A stretch of 64,000 bases of DNA, from positions 9,422,519 through 9,486,518 of the forward strand of contig CM041090.1 of the NCBI GenBank assembly GCA_023079485.1, read 5' to 3'. This document shows positions 40,528 through 52,345 of the stretch, one piece after another; within the stretch, counting starts at the first letter, position 1, and every line of letters begins with the position of its first letter. The notes under the pieces were generated by a model. The model saw nothing but the letters and a program-made list of their open reading frames with translations. It had not been told where the DNA came from and searched no databases. A program made the translations under genes and the position numbers. The stretch is from Archilochus colubris. Lineage: Eukaryota > Chordata > Aves > Apodiformes > Trochilidae.

Positions 40528-43500
40528 GTTGAATGGCTCTATGCTTTCATACCCATCCTATTTCAAAAACCAGAGGAAAACTGGTGCTGCAGTCCACCAG
40601 AGAAAAATTTTGGCTTTAATATGCTCTGTGTCTATAAGTCACATTTAACACTCATATTTGGCTCCAATGCAGAGCAGCAGAGCTAGCCAGTTCACCCTGT
40701 AATTTCAGGACAAGGTATAACATGCATAAAGCAAAGAATGGAGCAAGGAAAACCTGTGGGAGAAACTGTTAATAAGCACAGGGCCATCCTGAGCACCAAA
40801 TTATTTGAGGATGAAGGAGAAGGGACCAGAGCAGCCCAGCAGGGAGGGATTCAGCCCCTGAGACCTCTCAGTTGTTCCACAGCCTCTATCCCCAGATACA
40901 GATATGCCACTGAAATGCAGGTCTGGCTATGGAGAAGTTAATCAGCCTTTGTCCTCTGCTTGAAGTGACACTGACCAGAGACAGACATGAAATCCCTCCT
41001 ATTTCTGGACAGCAACCCCTAAGCTGTTAAAGCAATTGGGTGTGAGTAGTGCAGAGCTGGAAGAGAGATCCTCGGCCATCAATCAGCACCAAGCAACATT
41101 CATGACACAAGATTTGAAACACCACAAGCAGAGCAGCAGCAGACCAGGGTTAGATCCATCCTCTCAGCTGTGCTGCTCTCTGCATTGATGCCAGAATTGG
41201 TGGGGTGAGCACTGCTCAGACTCCAACTGAGTGGAACAGGGCAATACCACACTATACAGCTCCTCAAATGCACCATCATTATGTAGAAGACCCTTCCAAA
41301 TCCTGCCAAAACAAGAGCTGGTGACAGCAGCAGACAGAGCTCCCTGAGCTCCCTGGGAAATGCTGCCCACCAGGAACCCAGCAGTCTCTGGGGCTGCAAG
41401 ACCAAACTGTTCTCAGAAAGTTACAGAGAATCCCATTCCAAAACAAGCCCCAGCTGCACCTTAAGGAACTGAGTAAATTGGTGACTTTTTAAGCATTTGT
41501 ATCAGTGAATCCAGCTTATGTGGGTTTTGGTTTTGTTCTGGTTCAGGTTCAGCAATTCTCAGCCGATCCAGTTAAGATCAGTGGTGGTCTAAACTAAGTC
41601 ATGCTGGAAGCTATAATATTTTTAAACAAAAAAGGACTGCCTACTGAAGGCAGGAAGCTACAGTGAGGCCAGAAACAGTACTCCAAGTCTCCTGTGGTCC
41701 TAACTGAGCCCTGCGGCTTCTCAGAGGATTGAGGAGCTGAAGAACTGTGTTGGGAATTCAAGAGGCATGAAAAGGCATGAGGGGATCTCAAGCTTCCATG
41801 AATATGTTTCTCTCTAAAATCTGTGGGTGTGCACATCCTGCTCCCTGCCAGGACACAGTGATTTACACACATGCAGAATTCTGCTGCCCCAACCAGGGAG
41901 CTCCTTTCAGGCTGATGGAAGTCCAGAGGCTGGCAGTTAAGAACAGATCACAGCTCACCAAAGGAGGACAGCCAACCCTGTCCCACCAGCAGCAGCTTAG
42001 TCAGGGCTCATTTTCAGAACCAGAGCTCTCAGGAAGGTTTTTGCAGAGCCAACCATTCCAACCCAGCAGCATTGAGCAGGAACAGATAGACACTCCAGCT
42101 ACATGTGCCAGCATGACATTTTGGGGGGGAGACCACAATACAACAGTCCCTGTGCTGAATGACTTTTTGCTGGAGAACGTCAGGTTTTAGTCAAAGGTCT
42201 CTTTTAAGCTTGGCAACTTGAGATATTTCTTGCTCAGGAAACACAGGAGAGATCAAAGAAACAAGCAGCAAATTCCGAATGTGTTTCTTTGACTCACTGG
42301 CTTACAGTTCTAGGGAAAAGCTTGTAGCAGGTTTTGTAGTGATTTGTTTCTACTCTGAGGTTCATAATCTGGTTTGACTGAAGAGAGCCACACATAAACT
42401 CTAACATAGGCACAGTCACATCAGTTAAGAAGATTCTTATATTTACAATGGTAAAGCTTAACAATATGAACACCCCCTGCAGGAACTGTACCTGCTCAGC
42501 TACATCACTTGTGTGAGCTGTGACAGATTTGTGTAGCCAAGCTGCAGGGTACCACAGCAACCAGGGCATTTTAGTAACAAGAGACAGCTCAGCCCTTCAG
42601 CTCTTCAACTGTCCTGCCCGTGCTGCTCATTCAGGGTGATGGATGCTGCTTCAAGGGCACTCAGTGCCAAATTCCCAACTCAGTGTTTCTATTGGAATCA
42701 CAAGCACAGTGAGGAGATGTGTGCTGGGTTGCTGGTAGGGTTAGTGCTCCTCTAGAACCTGAACTCAGGCCAACCAACTTACCAGAGGAAATTTTAGCTT
42801 CCAGTCACCACACTGACATGTTACAATCCCAACAATCAACAGGCCCAGACTTAAGTCACTGTATTCTACATCTATATTGGTTCAACACACACACAAAAAA
42901 AACCCCAAAAAAACAGAGAGGAGAGGACAGGAAAAGAGGATTGAAGCCATGAACATCAGAAGACACCAAAAAAAGTCTAAACACAGAGCTAGTCACATAG
43001 CAACAAAAAATCAAGACTCCCACAAAACAGAAGTTGTTTTCAAAAAGCACCAACAAAACCAAACATGACTTCCAATTTGTCAACAAGCATTACTTAAAGA
43101 GCTCCTGCTTCTTCCCTTTATTTTATTTACTTTTTTTTTAGAAATATCCATGGTTCTGTATTGGCTCGTTAGTTTTACCCCTGCAGAGATCTCCCAGGGC
43201 TGCACACTAAAACCATGCATTAATTATAGGCAAGAAATAAGTCCTAACAAAAGTCACAAAACAAGTTCTCTCTTGTACAGCTCTCAAGTAACACTGCATG
43301 TCCTGCACAGCCCTCATGCAAAATATCTGTGCCTTACCCACACTCCCCCTTCCAGAGCAATGCACAAACAGGTCGCTGCACAGCCAGCCTCCCACAGCCT
43401 GCCCCCATTCAGCCCAGCCTTACAAGGCTGAATGGAGCCCATTTTCAGAGGGCTTCTCTTCAGCACAACAAACTGCCCAAGGGGTCTGTCTGTAACAACA

Positions 43501-44422
43501 GAGAAAGCCTGGAAGGCCTCACACTGCCAAAGGCTTGTTTAGGAAAGAGCAGGGACACCAAGGACACTTTCCACTGGAGGGGAAAAATCACAGCTCATGG
43601 AAGGCAAGGCAGTGCCAGTGAGGGTGCCTGGCCATCTCAGACTGGTTGAGGGTCTCAGAGGACTCAGAACTGCTGAGGGCTTGCTCTTCATCTTCACCTG
43701 CACATGCAAAGCATTGTATCATCTTTCAGGCATTCATCTAGGGCAAAAGTCCTGCTTCACCCTATGTAATCAAGCAGCGGAGATGAGTAGCCAAAGCTTC
43801 ATAGGCCCTTCCATACTTCCATGTGACTACAGTCACATGCATCTAAAGTCAGAGCAGTCATTTCCCAAAAAGTCCAAGATGCCTGAAAAACTGGTCCCTA
43901 CAGGTCAGCAAAGATCCTCCAGGACAGAGGTGGGTGATGGTCATTTTCAATCCCAAAGGTTTTTTACACTCACGCCACAAAGCAGACTCAGAGGGTCTGG
44001 TTCCTGCTTCTCACTTTGGAAGGCAGAGAAGCATCAGAGGGAGCATCTCCACAGATATGCAGCATATGTTGGATCTTTGGTAAGGGGCCCACTGCTTTCA
44101 GCCTTGCCCACTTCAGCTGTCCCACTGAAGGAAAGCCATAACTCATTTGAGGGAAATTCAGAGCAGGTCCCTTTAGGAAACCAACAACAGCACCCAATTC
44201 CTCAGTGTGATAAACTGCTTCTACCTGTAAGCTCCCCAGCAGTTCCTTTGCACCTCACTGATTAACTGCTCTTATTAATAAGATATACAAAATCCAGCTC
44301 TCAAGTCCTGGTTTAATGGTGTGGGATGAATCCATGATAACCCAGGGGATGAGATCAGGGTGGCTGCACACTGGGAGACAGCACAAGGGATACAACAGAG
44401 CTCTTCCAAAAGAAATATGCAA

Positions 44423-44448
44423 GGAAAAAAAAAAAAGAAAAAAAAAGA
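44423..44448. repeat. A-rich run
   Basis: Two A-runs split by a G. Confidence 0.9.
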
Positions 44449-44923
44449 GGAACCAGATAGGGGATATGCAGCTTTTGGCTCTTTCAGCAGAGGTCAACAA
44501 ACTGCTCTTCAGCAACAGCTACAAAGCACATTTCACTGGCAGTCACCATGCTGCATGAAATGCAGCACATGCATGCAGCCAGGTCATGCACAAACACCAA
44601 GAACTCTCCTCCAGACAATGCTGAGGGAGCCAAGGAGATTTTTTTTTCTCCTTGGTATTGTGTTCCTTGATATTACACAGCCATCTCAGGGGTCTGCATC
44701 CTGAACCAGCATTCTGAGACCAGGATTTGATACTGTTGGGGGCAGGCCATTTAGGTAAGGCCATTTATTTCCTTTGAAGTTTTACACACACTCTTCACTC
44801 CAAGAGATAAATTTTGAAGCACTGCTGTTTTGAGACAAACGAATGTGCTTTTCAGTCATGGATTAGAAGCATTTCTTATTTATTACCCAGTCTTCATGGG
44901 GAGTGGGGATTAAGCTTCCTATT

Positions 44924-44927
<4 letters not shown>

Positions 44928-44954
<27 letters not shown>
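44928..44954. repeat. (GA)n microsatellite
   Basis: About 13 GA units. Confidence 0.95.
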
Positions 44955-45671
44955 CTAGGCAAAGGCTGAGTGATTTGCCCGGGGTTACACGTGAATCAGT
45001 GGCAGGGACAGAACGAGGTGCCCTGACTCAGCGGCGCCTGCTGTCAGCACAAGGCAATGCCACCCAGCCCCTCTTCTCCCTGCAGCCAGAGTTAAGTCAT
45101 CCTGGAGACAGCAGTCAATTCCCAGCGAATGACTGTCTGTCAGGAATTCTCCACGACACCACGAGTAACAATGGATTTGTCAGGTAGGAGCAATTATAGA
45201 GGAGACAGGACATTCCTCCCCCTCCCCCCCCAAGGGAAGGGTGTCTGAGGCACACACAGAAGGATCATGGAGGAAAGCATATCCAGACCTGTGGAACACA
45301 GACCCCACCTGAACAGTCACCCCCGAGCCACATGTCACACCCTCCATCTTTCAGACCACCCTACCCTTACCCACATGCTCACTGACCAATCTTTTGCAGG
45401 GCTGGGAGCAATTGCTTCCACAGAAGAAGAGGTCTTTGTGTATGGTTAGCTGCTGGTAATGCAGGCTGGCAGTGGGAAAAATGGAGGAAGAGGCAGCATT
45501 GCATTCCTCCTGTCAGCCATCTGTAACAACTCCACGCACCACAGTGTGGGAAAACCCTTCTGATACAGCTTGGGCACAAGCAAAAACTGTTTTTCAGAAG
45601 AGGGAGGTGGGCTTTAGCAAGGATCTGAAGCACACAGATCCCAACTGGAAGGCAAGCCACAAACTCTGTAT

Positions 45672-45721
45672 CAGTTTCTACAGTTTTTACTGTTTCTACA
45701 GTTTCTACAGTTTCTACAGTT
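45672..45721. repeat. 9-bp tandem repeat in the intron after the MAPKBP1 start exon
   Basis: AGTTTCTAC repeated about five times with one altered copy (AGTTTTTACTG). It lies about 90 nt into the intron from the donor at 45810. Confidence 0.9.
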
Positions 45722-45811
45722 ACACCCGGTCTCCCAAAGCAGCATTGTTAGGATAGAGGGGACCTTAGGCAACAAAGTTCCAGCATGCTGGCCCCACCAC
45801 CCAGCACTCAC

Positions 45812-45928
45812 CTTGCTGCCTATATCTTCACGTTTGCTCCCGGGTTTGCTTCTTCTCAGCTTGATGGATGGGGAGCGAAGGAGATTTTTGATCCGACTTG
45901 TTATTGTAGACCCTTCCACAGACATCAT
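45812..45928 (-). CDS. MAPKBP1: MAPKBP1 first coding exon (N-terminus, 39 codons)
   Basis: MAPKBP1 is a WD40-repeat scaffold of about 1,500 residues that binds JNK pathway kinases and is the paralogue of WDR62. Read on the minus strand this exon gives 39 codons beginning [12 protein letters not shown] and continuing with a basic, serine-rich stretch ([10 protein letters not shown]). This matches the known vertebrate MAPKBP1 N-terminus, which has the same [17 protein letters not shown] core, and is unlike the WDR62 N-terminus. The exon ends AAG|GTGAGT (donor GT at 45811-45810), a near-consensus site, in phase 0. Two adjacent ATGs (first bases 45928 and 45925) can serve as start; mammals begin MAVEG, so either is plausible. 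The spliced exon probably reaches 45975, where a pyrimidine-rich CTCTTCTCCTGGCACAG acceptor sits, leaving about 47 nt of 5' UTR here. The identification rests on recalled family sequence, not a search, but the next exon agrees with it. Confidence 0.93.
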
Positions 45929-45975
45929 CACCAGGTGCCAAGAGGGCGTTCACCCCACCCCCCCCAACACACACA
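45929..45975 (-). other. MAPKBP1: Probable 5' UTR part of MAPKBP1 exon 2
   Basis: This is the sequence between a good minus-strand acceptor (CTCTTCTCCTGGCACAG, AG at 45977-45976) and the first ATG. It begins with a TGTGTGTG run and a G-rich stretch. The boundary is inferred from the splice-site pattern only. If transcripts start closer by, the exon could be longer. Confidence 0.55.
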
Positions 45976-47022
45976 CTGTGCCAGGAGAAGAGCCCAGGTC
46001 TGAGGCAGAAACAGGGATGCACTTAGCCTTGGTTCTGCTGGTTCACATATCTCTCAGCAATTATGCTCAGGAACTCCACTCCTGTTACACTGCAAAGCTA
46101 TTCAGAGGCTGGCAGACTTTCCTCTTGCAGATTCCAGGGGATCAAATCAGCAGTAACCTAAACTGAAAGATGCACCCGTGGGTCAATATGACATTTGCAA
46201 TAAATTCTCATCTCTTTTTTTTTTGCAAGAAATGCACGTTTTTGATAGGGGTGGGTGCAAGCATTACTTATCCTCAGAGTCTTCTACAAAAATTATCCTT
46301 TAAGGATCGATTAGTACATCTAAAACGAACCCCAGATCCAAAAATTTGATGGTTTTACACTTCACTAACAGCTTTTAATGGTACAGCCAAAAACTCCTCA
46401 CCACTGGAGTCCATTAACGGGGTCCATCCAGCCCCTTGCTTTTTACCCCATACCCATCCACTTCACCTCAGTGTGAAACCACACAAGGCTTGTCCTTCAT
46501 TATTAACCCCAAGTCGCAGAAGCACACTGAAAAAAACACGAGGGGAGTTCTGAACTCCCACGAATCCAGCTATGCTTTAAGCACACACATCTATAGCGTG
46601 TAATATCTGATAATAAAGGCAGGGAGTATCTCACAGCCCCGCACCCCCGCACCCCCGACTTGTAAAGGGGATCACGGAGGAGCCGGAGCCGCTGCCACCG
46701 CTCGCAGACCCCCGGCCAAACCTTCACCTTTCCCGAAGACCCAGCGGGAAGGGGTGGGGGGAAAGAAGAAAGAGGGATCCAGCCCAAGCCTGCAGTAAAT
46801 TATCCTCCCGGCTTCCGCGAAAAAATGGGGGCGGGGGGAAGACAGAGCGAGAAAGGGAGAAGGGGAGAGAGAGAGGAGAGGAGGAGAGCGGCTTCCAAGC
46901 CAGCAGAGCCGCCGGCCCCCGTTCCTGTCCCTGCGGCGGGAGCACTGCGGGATGGGGGGGCAGCGCTGCCTCCTCCTCCCGTTATCCCCCCAGCTTAACC
47001 CGTCCGCTTAAACCTCTCCTAC
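45976..47022 (-). other. MAPKBP1: MAPKBP1 5' UTR intron (inferred)
   Basis: Sequence between the inferred non-coding exon donor and the acceptor in front of the first coding exon. The right half belongs to the CpG island. The left half (about 46.0-46.6 kb) is ordinary A/T-richer sequence with nothing further recognised. Confidence 0.5.
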
Positions 47023-47650
47023 CTGGCCCCCAGGAGCTGCTCTGCCGGCGAGGCCGGGGACCACGATGCCCCGCAGTGCCTGACCATGCACCCGGCCTCC
47101 CCCGAGGAGGGGCCGCGGTGCGGGCCGCCCCCGCGGGCGGGGCGAAGGCTGTTCTCTCAGCGGCGGCGGCAGAGAGGGAGGGAGGAGGCGGCTCCGCGGT
47201 CTCAAGGCTCGGCCAGAGGCGGGGGACCGAGGTCTGAGCGCTGAGCCCCACGCCGGCTCCGGGAGCCCAGGGCCCAGCGCCCGCCCAGGCGCTGCCCCCG
47301 GTGCCCCCCGCCTCCCCGGGACGGCTGCCCGGCAGCGCTACGGCGGCCCGCGCGGGTCAAACCGCGGCGCGGAGCTGTGGATAGGCGGAGCGGGCGGGAG
47401 CGCGGGCGTTACGGGGCGGCCCGTGAGTCGGGGCTGTCGCTGGCCGAGCCCCGGAGCTGTGTGAGGGGAAGTGGCTCCCATCACCTCGGGGTTGTGTGTC
47501 CCCGCCTGCAGCCCCCTGCATGGGGTCGCGGGAGGCGTGGCGACCATCGCTGGTACCGGTGCTGCCGGTGTTGCCGGAACCCCCGGGGCGTGAGGGGCGA
47601 ATGGGGCTGCGGGGCTGTGGCGGGAGAGAGGAGATCGGGCTGGGGTTGGT
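46620..47650. promoter_or_regulatory. MAPKBP1: CpG-island promoter of MAPKBP1, possibly bidirectional
   Basis: About 1 kb of GC-rich, CpG-dense sequence stands out from the CpG-poor surroundings. The densest part is about 46.8-47.6 kb. It holds GC boxes (GGGCGGGG near 47135, GGCGGAGCGGGCGGG near 47386), no TATA box, and a strong minus-strand splice donor at 47022. Its position about 1.1 kb upstream of the first coding exon makes it the likely MAPKBP1 promoter. A plus-strand GTGAGT at 47423 and a pyrimidine-rich CCCCGCCTGCAG acceptor ending at 47520 leave room for a divergent transcript. A C-rich run (CCCCGCACCCCCGCACCCCC, about 46637-46656) would be G-rich on the transcribed sense strand. Confidence 0.8.
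47023..47260 (-). other. MAPKBP1: Probable non-coding first exon of MAPKBP1
   Basis: Inside the CpG island the minus strand has a consensus donor, GGCCAG|GTAGGAG, with its GT at 47022-47021. Sequence to the right would be the first exon. It has no in-frame continuation into the coding exon that resembles the MAPKBP1 protein, so it is best read as 5' UTR. The right-hand limit (transcription start) is not visible; no TATA box is seen, as expected for a CpG-island promoter. The intron to the coding exon would be about 1.05 kb (45976-47022). Confidence 0.55.
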
Positions 47651-47780
47651 ACACACAGCGAGGATGTGATCCCCAGGCCTTCCCGATAGCAGCAGTGTTG
47701 AGGATGCTTCTGGAAAAAAAGTGGGTGCTGCGTTTGTCTGTGGAGGTGAAGAAGTTCTTGAGTGGCTGCTTCAGCTCAGG

Positions 47781-47830
47781 GCAGGCAGACAGACAGACAG
47801 ACAGACACCCACACACACACACACACCCCC
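47781..47830. repeat. (CAGA)n(CA)n microsatellite
   Basis: GGCAGACAGACAGACAGACA then CACACACACA, just outside the promoter island. Confidence 0.95.
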
Positions 47831-47957
47831 TCCAACACTGCATCAGGTGTTTGGGTCCTTTACTGGAGCTGCAATGATCACAGAGCTCCCTGGTGAAGAG
47901 GCAAGGCTGAGGGGGGGCTCGGGGGTTACCGCAGGCTCTGCAGCCCGACAGTGGCTT

Positions 47958-48000
47958 GATAGGATTCCACTGCAACCATGATTGGTTGTAGAATCCTATC
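47958..48000. repeat. Two-stem inverted repeat next to a CR1 tail
   Basis: Outer arms GATAGGATTC (47958-47967) and GAATCCTATC (47991-48000) are perfect. Inside, CAACCA (47973-47978) pairs with TGGTTG (47983-47988) around a TGAT loop. The right arm overlaps the start of the older CR1 tail. Confidence 0.93.
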
Positions 48001-48120
48001 AGAATGGTTTGGGTTGGAAGGGGCCTTAAAGATCAAGATCTAACCCCCCTGCATGGGCAGGGACACCTCCCACTAGGTCAGATTACAGGAGGCTTCATCC
48101 AACCTGGGCTTAAACACTTC
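47989..48120 (-). mobile_element. Older CR1, 3' half, split by a younger CR1
   Basis: AGAATGGTTTGGGTTGGAAGG-type 3' UTR through CATCCAACCTGGGCTTAAACACTTC, where the younger element begins. The interrupted sentence resumes at about 48779 with CAGGGTTGGGCATCAACAGCC, which is the next part of the same CR1 consensus. Confidence 0.9.
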
Positions 48121-48778
48121 ATAGAATCACAGAATCGGCTGGGGGACCTCAGAGATCATCAAGCCCAACCCTTGATCCACTCCCACTGCGGTTCCCAGAC
48201 CATGGCACTGAGTGCCACATCCAGTCTCTTTTGAAATATCTCCAGACACGGAGAATCCACTGCTTCCCTGGGCAGCCCATTCCAATGTCTGATCACCCTC
48301 TCCGTAAAGAAATTCTTTCTAATCTCCAACTTAAACCTCCCCTGGCACAACTTGAGACCATGCCCTCTTGTCTTGCTGAGAGTTGCCTGGGAAAAGAGAG
48401 CAACCCCCACCTGGCTCCAACCTCCTTTCAGGGAGTTGTAGAGAGTGATGAGGTCTCCCCTGAGCCTCCTCTTCTCCAGCCTGAACACCCCCAGCTCCTC
48501 AGCCCTTCCCCACAGGACTTGTGCTGGATCCCTTAACAGCTTCCTTGCTCTTCTCCGGACCTGCTCCAGCACCTCAATCTCCTTCCTGAACTGAGGGGCC
48601 CAGAACTGGACACAGGACTCAAGCTGTGGCCTCACCAGGGCTGAGTACAGGGGCAGAATCCCTTCCCTAGACCTGCTGGCCACACTGTTCCTGATCCAGC
48701 CCAGGATGCCATTGGCCTTCTTGGCCACCTGGGCACACTGCTGGCTCATGTTCATCTTCCTGTCAATTCAGACTCCCA
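48121..48778 (-). mobile_element. Young CR1 inserted into the older CR1
   Basis: Begins with the tail complement ATAGAATCACAGAATC and runs through the 3' UTR and the C-terminal ORF2 region up to GACTCCCAG (48778). An almost uninterrupted frame of 198 codons on the minus strand encodes [53 protein letters not shown]. It lacks the catalytic reverse transcriptase core, so it is a 5'-truncated, non-autonomous copy. It is nearly the same sequence as the copy at 59.7-60.4 kb. Confidence 0.93.
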
Positions 48779-49195
48779 GGGTTGGGCATCAACAGCCTCC
48801 CTAGCCAACGTATCCCAGTGTCTTACTATACCCACAGTGAAGAACTTTTTCCTAAATCTCCCCTCTTCCAGTTTAAAACCATTACCCCTTGTCCTGCCAC
48901 TGACCTCTCTGGTGAAAAGCCCCACCCCAGCTTTCCAGTATGCCCATTTCATATACTGGGAGGCTGCTGTAAGGTCTCCATGGAGACTACTCCAGGCTGC
49001 AGAAACCCAACTCTCTCAGCCTGGCTTGACAGCAGAACTTCTCCAGCCTTTTGATCATCTTTGTGGACCCTCTCCAGCAGGTTTTTATCTTTTCTGTGCT
49101 GGAGGCTCCAAAGCCACACACAGTATTCCAGGTGCAGTCTCACAAAAGAGTAGAGTGGCAAAATCTTCTTTTGATGCAGCCCAGGTTCTGGAGCT
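48779..49195 (-). mobile_element. Older CR1, 5' half of the split copy
   Basis: Continues the element at 47989-48120: GTGAAGAACTTTTTCCTAAATC, CCTTGTCCTGCCACTGACC, CAGAACTTCTCCAGCC, GGACCCTCTCCAGCAGG, CACAGTATTCCAGGTGCAGTCTCAC. It ends near 49195 where similarity fades. This is a different and more decayed CR1 type from the inserted one. Confidence 0.88.
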
Positions 49196-49226
49196 CCTTC
49201 CCTCAACTCTCCAAGGTTTTTTTTGC

Positions 49227-49297
49227 AGTTGCCCTCAGGACATATACTAAATATGAGACAAATAGGAGGAGAGTGAAACACAAAACTCACGTAACAG
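49227..49297 (+). repeat. Dispersed repeat pair, copy A
   Basis: GCAGTTGCCCTCAGGACATA, then CTAAATATGAG, a 15-base insertion, and GAGTGAAACACAAAACTC followed by ACGTAACA. Matches copy B at about 56607-56668. It starts where the older CR1 fades out. Family unknown. Confidence 0.7.
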
Positions 49298-50025
49298 GAT
49301 GTGGAGATGGAGCCCATAGAGTCAGAAATTTGGATGTATGCTGACTTATAGCAGGTGAGGGTCTAGAAGCAAACATACACCAGGCCAGCAAGAAAGTTTG
49401 GACATGGAGCTGCCTAATATCTGTTCCCCATGGAAGGGTTTGGAAGCCACTACACTAATTCTCATGATTCCCAAACAGAGATGCCCCACCATGCTGTGAC
49501 AGGTACCAACCAGATGAGAGGAGATGGGGAGGCAGATCTCACAGGCCACCAAGCCTGAATTGCTATCCAAGCCATACATTTAGGTATACATTGAGGATGT
49601 AGCATGCTCTCTAAGAGTTCAAAGTGGCTGCACATGTCCATACTGGTCTAACATACATCTCCTCACCAAAGCCCTAAAGGAGAGAAAGGAAACAAGCATT
49701 GATGAGGGTGGAAAGATCCTGCTAGCACCCCCTTCCTTACCATGCTCTGCCTTTTATTGCAATCTCTGTCCTCAGAGCATCTTTTTGGCAAGCCCAGGGT
49801 ATTCCCAGCAACTGGAGAGGATCACTCAATAAATATAATCTATAAAAACTGCTGAAGCTCAGGCACAGATTTACCATCATGGATGATCCACGTGGGCTAC
49901 TGCCTTCCCCACCAGACTGCCACTGTCCTGGGTGGTGACTGTGTGAATCTGTACCTCCTGGATTTCCAGAGTTTGCTTTTAAAATAGGATTCTGAGCAGG
50001 CACAAGTGCTTGCAGCATTTTTTAA

Positions 50026-50051
50026 GCATTATATGCTTAAGCATATAATGC
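50026..50051. repeat. Perfect 26-bp palindrome in a cluster of related units
   Basis: Half-site GCATTATATGCTT followed immediately by its reverse complement, with no spacer. Flanking sequence repeats the theme (TTTTAAGCATAATATGCTTTGC, 50053-50074 region), so it is a small AT-rich cluster of TTAAGCAT-type words from about 50020 to 50083. Confidence 0.95.
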
Positions 50052-52294
50052 ATTTTAAGCATAATATGCTTTGCAGCATATTAAGGCTTGACTGGACAGG
50101 AACCTGCACATATTGATGAAAACACCCAGAGGCATAAAAGAAGCTTCCTACTCTCTGTCAGCTCCAGTCATGCCATAGTAACCTTCAGGAAGTCAGTTTA
50201 AGATATCACTTTCTGACCTGTGTTGGGCTTATTTTTGATACACAGGTGCCAGAGAGAAATCCCTGCTTGTTGATGTGTGGAAAAAACCCCACAAGGTTCC
50301 AGGAATCTGGGCTTTCAGAAAGATACAAAATTCTGTGAGATTAACAATAAAATTGAATGGCTTGGTAATATTGCAATTATTTTTAACATAAAAGTAACAG
50401 GAGTCCATGGGAACTAGGAATAGGAGTATCATAGCTTTCAGCCCCAGGCATGACCTGCAACTCACACACAAAAGAAAAGGATTCTTGTAGAAAATATTAA
50501 TGTTCTTCTTTTCTACTGCCCCTATTGTCCTGTTGCTGGGTAATAGTGCCCTGTTGCTTAGGGTGAGGAGAAACTGATGAAGGGAACCAGAACTACTACT
50601 GCAAAAACAAGGTCTGTCCTCTCTCAAGATTTACATCCATCCTTAGTTTTATCCAGACTGGGATCAATTCTAGTGAGGGGAACTACTTACACTTGACATG
50701 GAGGTAAAAATGTGCAGGACTGAGACCTGGCACTGCACAGGGGAAAAAAAAAAGTTGGTAGTTCTTATATTCTGCTGGTCAGCAGTTAAACACCAGAGTC
50801 ATCAGATTTGGGAGAAACAATGCATTTGAGAAGGAACTGAGGGATGTCTTTGAACACAATGGAGAGCTGAGGTGTTGCTTGGAAGATGCTGTTTAAATGC
50901 AACTGGCAGTGTTTTTTTGTTGGAAGCTGAGCACAGCATAATGTGATTTGTGATTACAGCTCTTTGTGTCTGTGAAGCAGCTGAAGAGACAGAGGACTTG
51001 TGAATTCCGTGAAAAAGATCTGGGAGAGGGAACAAATGTTTCTGATTTTCTGACTAAAGCATCCTACCTTTCTAGTTATTTCTTTAAGCATAATGAAATG
51101 TCTCAACATTTCTTCAGCTTGTCCTAGGGAGGATCTCATCAGTGATTTTTAAGTAAACTTTTTCTATAGTTTTATGAATACAAATGCACTTCTTTTCTTT
51201 AATCCTATTAATACAGAAGGAAACAAGCTGGAATCACCATCTTCCTCTTGGTCTTGCAGTGCAAGTCTTACCACATACCTGTTTTATCAGTAGAATGGGG
51301 CAATTTTCCAATTGTAATATCAAATTTATGAAAGGTTAGTGCAAAACTCTTGCACCAACTCTACAACTTCTGGAGCTTTAGCTTGGGTCATACTGGAATA
51401 GGTGACGCTAACCTTGCATAGCTTCTATTCTCCCAGTCCCACCTTCCAATAAATACCAAATGACCTGGAAAAAAAGAGAAATATCCTTCCACTTTTCATC
51501 CAGTTGCATGTCTAGAAGGAACTGGTAAACCCACTGGTCCATGACAAACCTCCTGAAGCTGCTCTTGCTCGTGGTGCCCAAAATAATCTCTCCCATGGCA
51601 GCAGCATCTGCTGGCCAGTCCTTCACTGCTGCCTCTGTCACAGCTCATTACAGGCACTCGTGGGTGGTTTTTGATGCTGTGTGTGCTGTTTCTCTGCTCC
51701 CCTACCCCCTATTTCTGCTGTTCCTCTTCCTTGCCTCTTTGTAGATTGCCTTTACCTCAAAACAAGGCTTAACTTTCACACTTTGTTCCTGTAGAGCACA
51801 GTTAATGATGACTGAAAGCAGCCAGGTTTTTAGCTTCACTCTAGGGATCGTCCTTGCCAGAAAAAAACCCAAAGTGTCACGAATAAATAACACTGTTTTT
51901 CTTTGGCTGTTATGGCATTTGCTCATGAATGATGTGTTCTTCAAGGAGTCTTCTGAGGGGTGCCATAAATAGCAAGAGGGAACACATGCCTCAATTAAAT
52001 GCTGTATTTTTAAGCATTAGGTAACTGAAGCATCTGAAAATGGTTTTCTCTGGTTCAAAAATCCTCTGTGCATCCCCTAATCTTCCTGTAAGGCTCCAAG
52101 CAAGAGGAACCTTTTAGAAGTGATTTCTAACAAAAATTGTTTTCCTAGTCAAAAACATCATGATTTTTAAAAAGCAAGTAAAAAAGGAGACAAAGCCACA
52201 AAGCTGAAGTGTTACATGAGCCCTCTCAATGTGATGTTAAGACTTTTCCTTACACACAAAGCTCTCCTCACCCTCTGTGGGCAGGCAGGGAGTG

Positions 52295-52345
52295 TGAGGG
52301 GTCCCTCCAGGTGACACCCTCCAGATGACACCCTCCAGGTGACAG
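52295..52345. repeat. 14-bp tandem repeat
   Basis: CCCTCCAGGTGACA, CCCTCCAGATGACA, CCCTCCAGGTGACA: three copies with one change. Confidence 0.92.

Noticed and set aside
43597..44265. 222-codon plus-strand frame
   Set aside because: No recognisable domain and antisense within the MAPKBP1 intron; no supporting splice or promoter signals.
47377..47877. 166-codon frame leaving the promoter island on the plus strand
   Set aside because: Arises from GC-rich sequence with few stops and a (CAGA)n run; composition is not protein-like.
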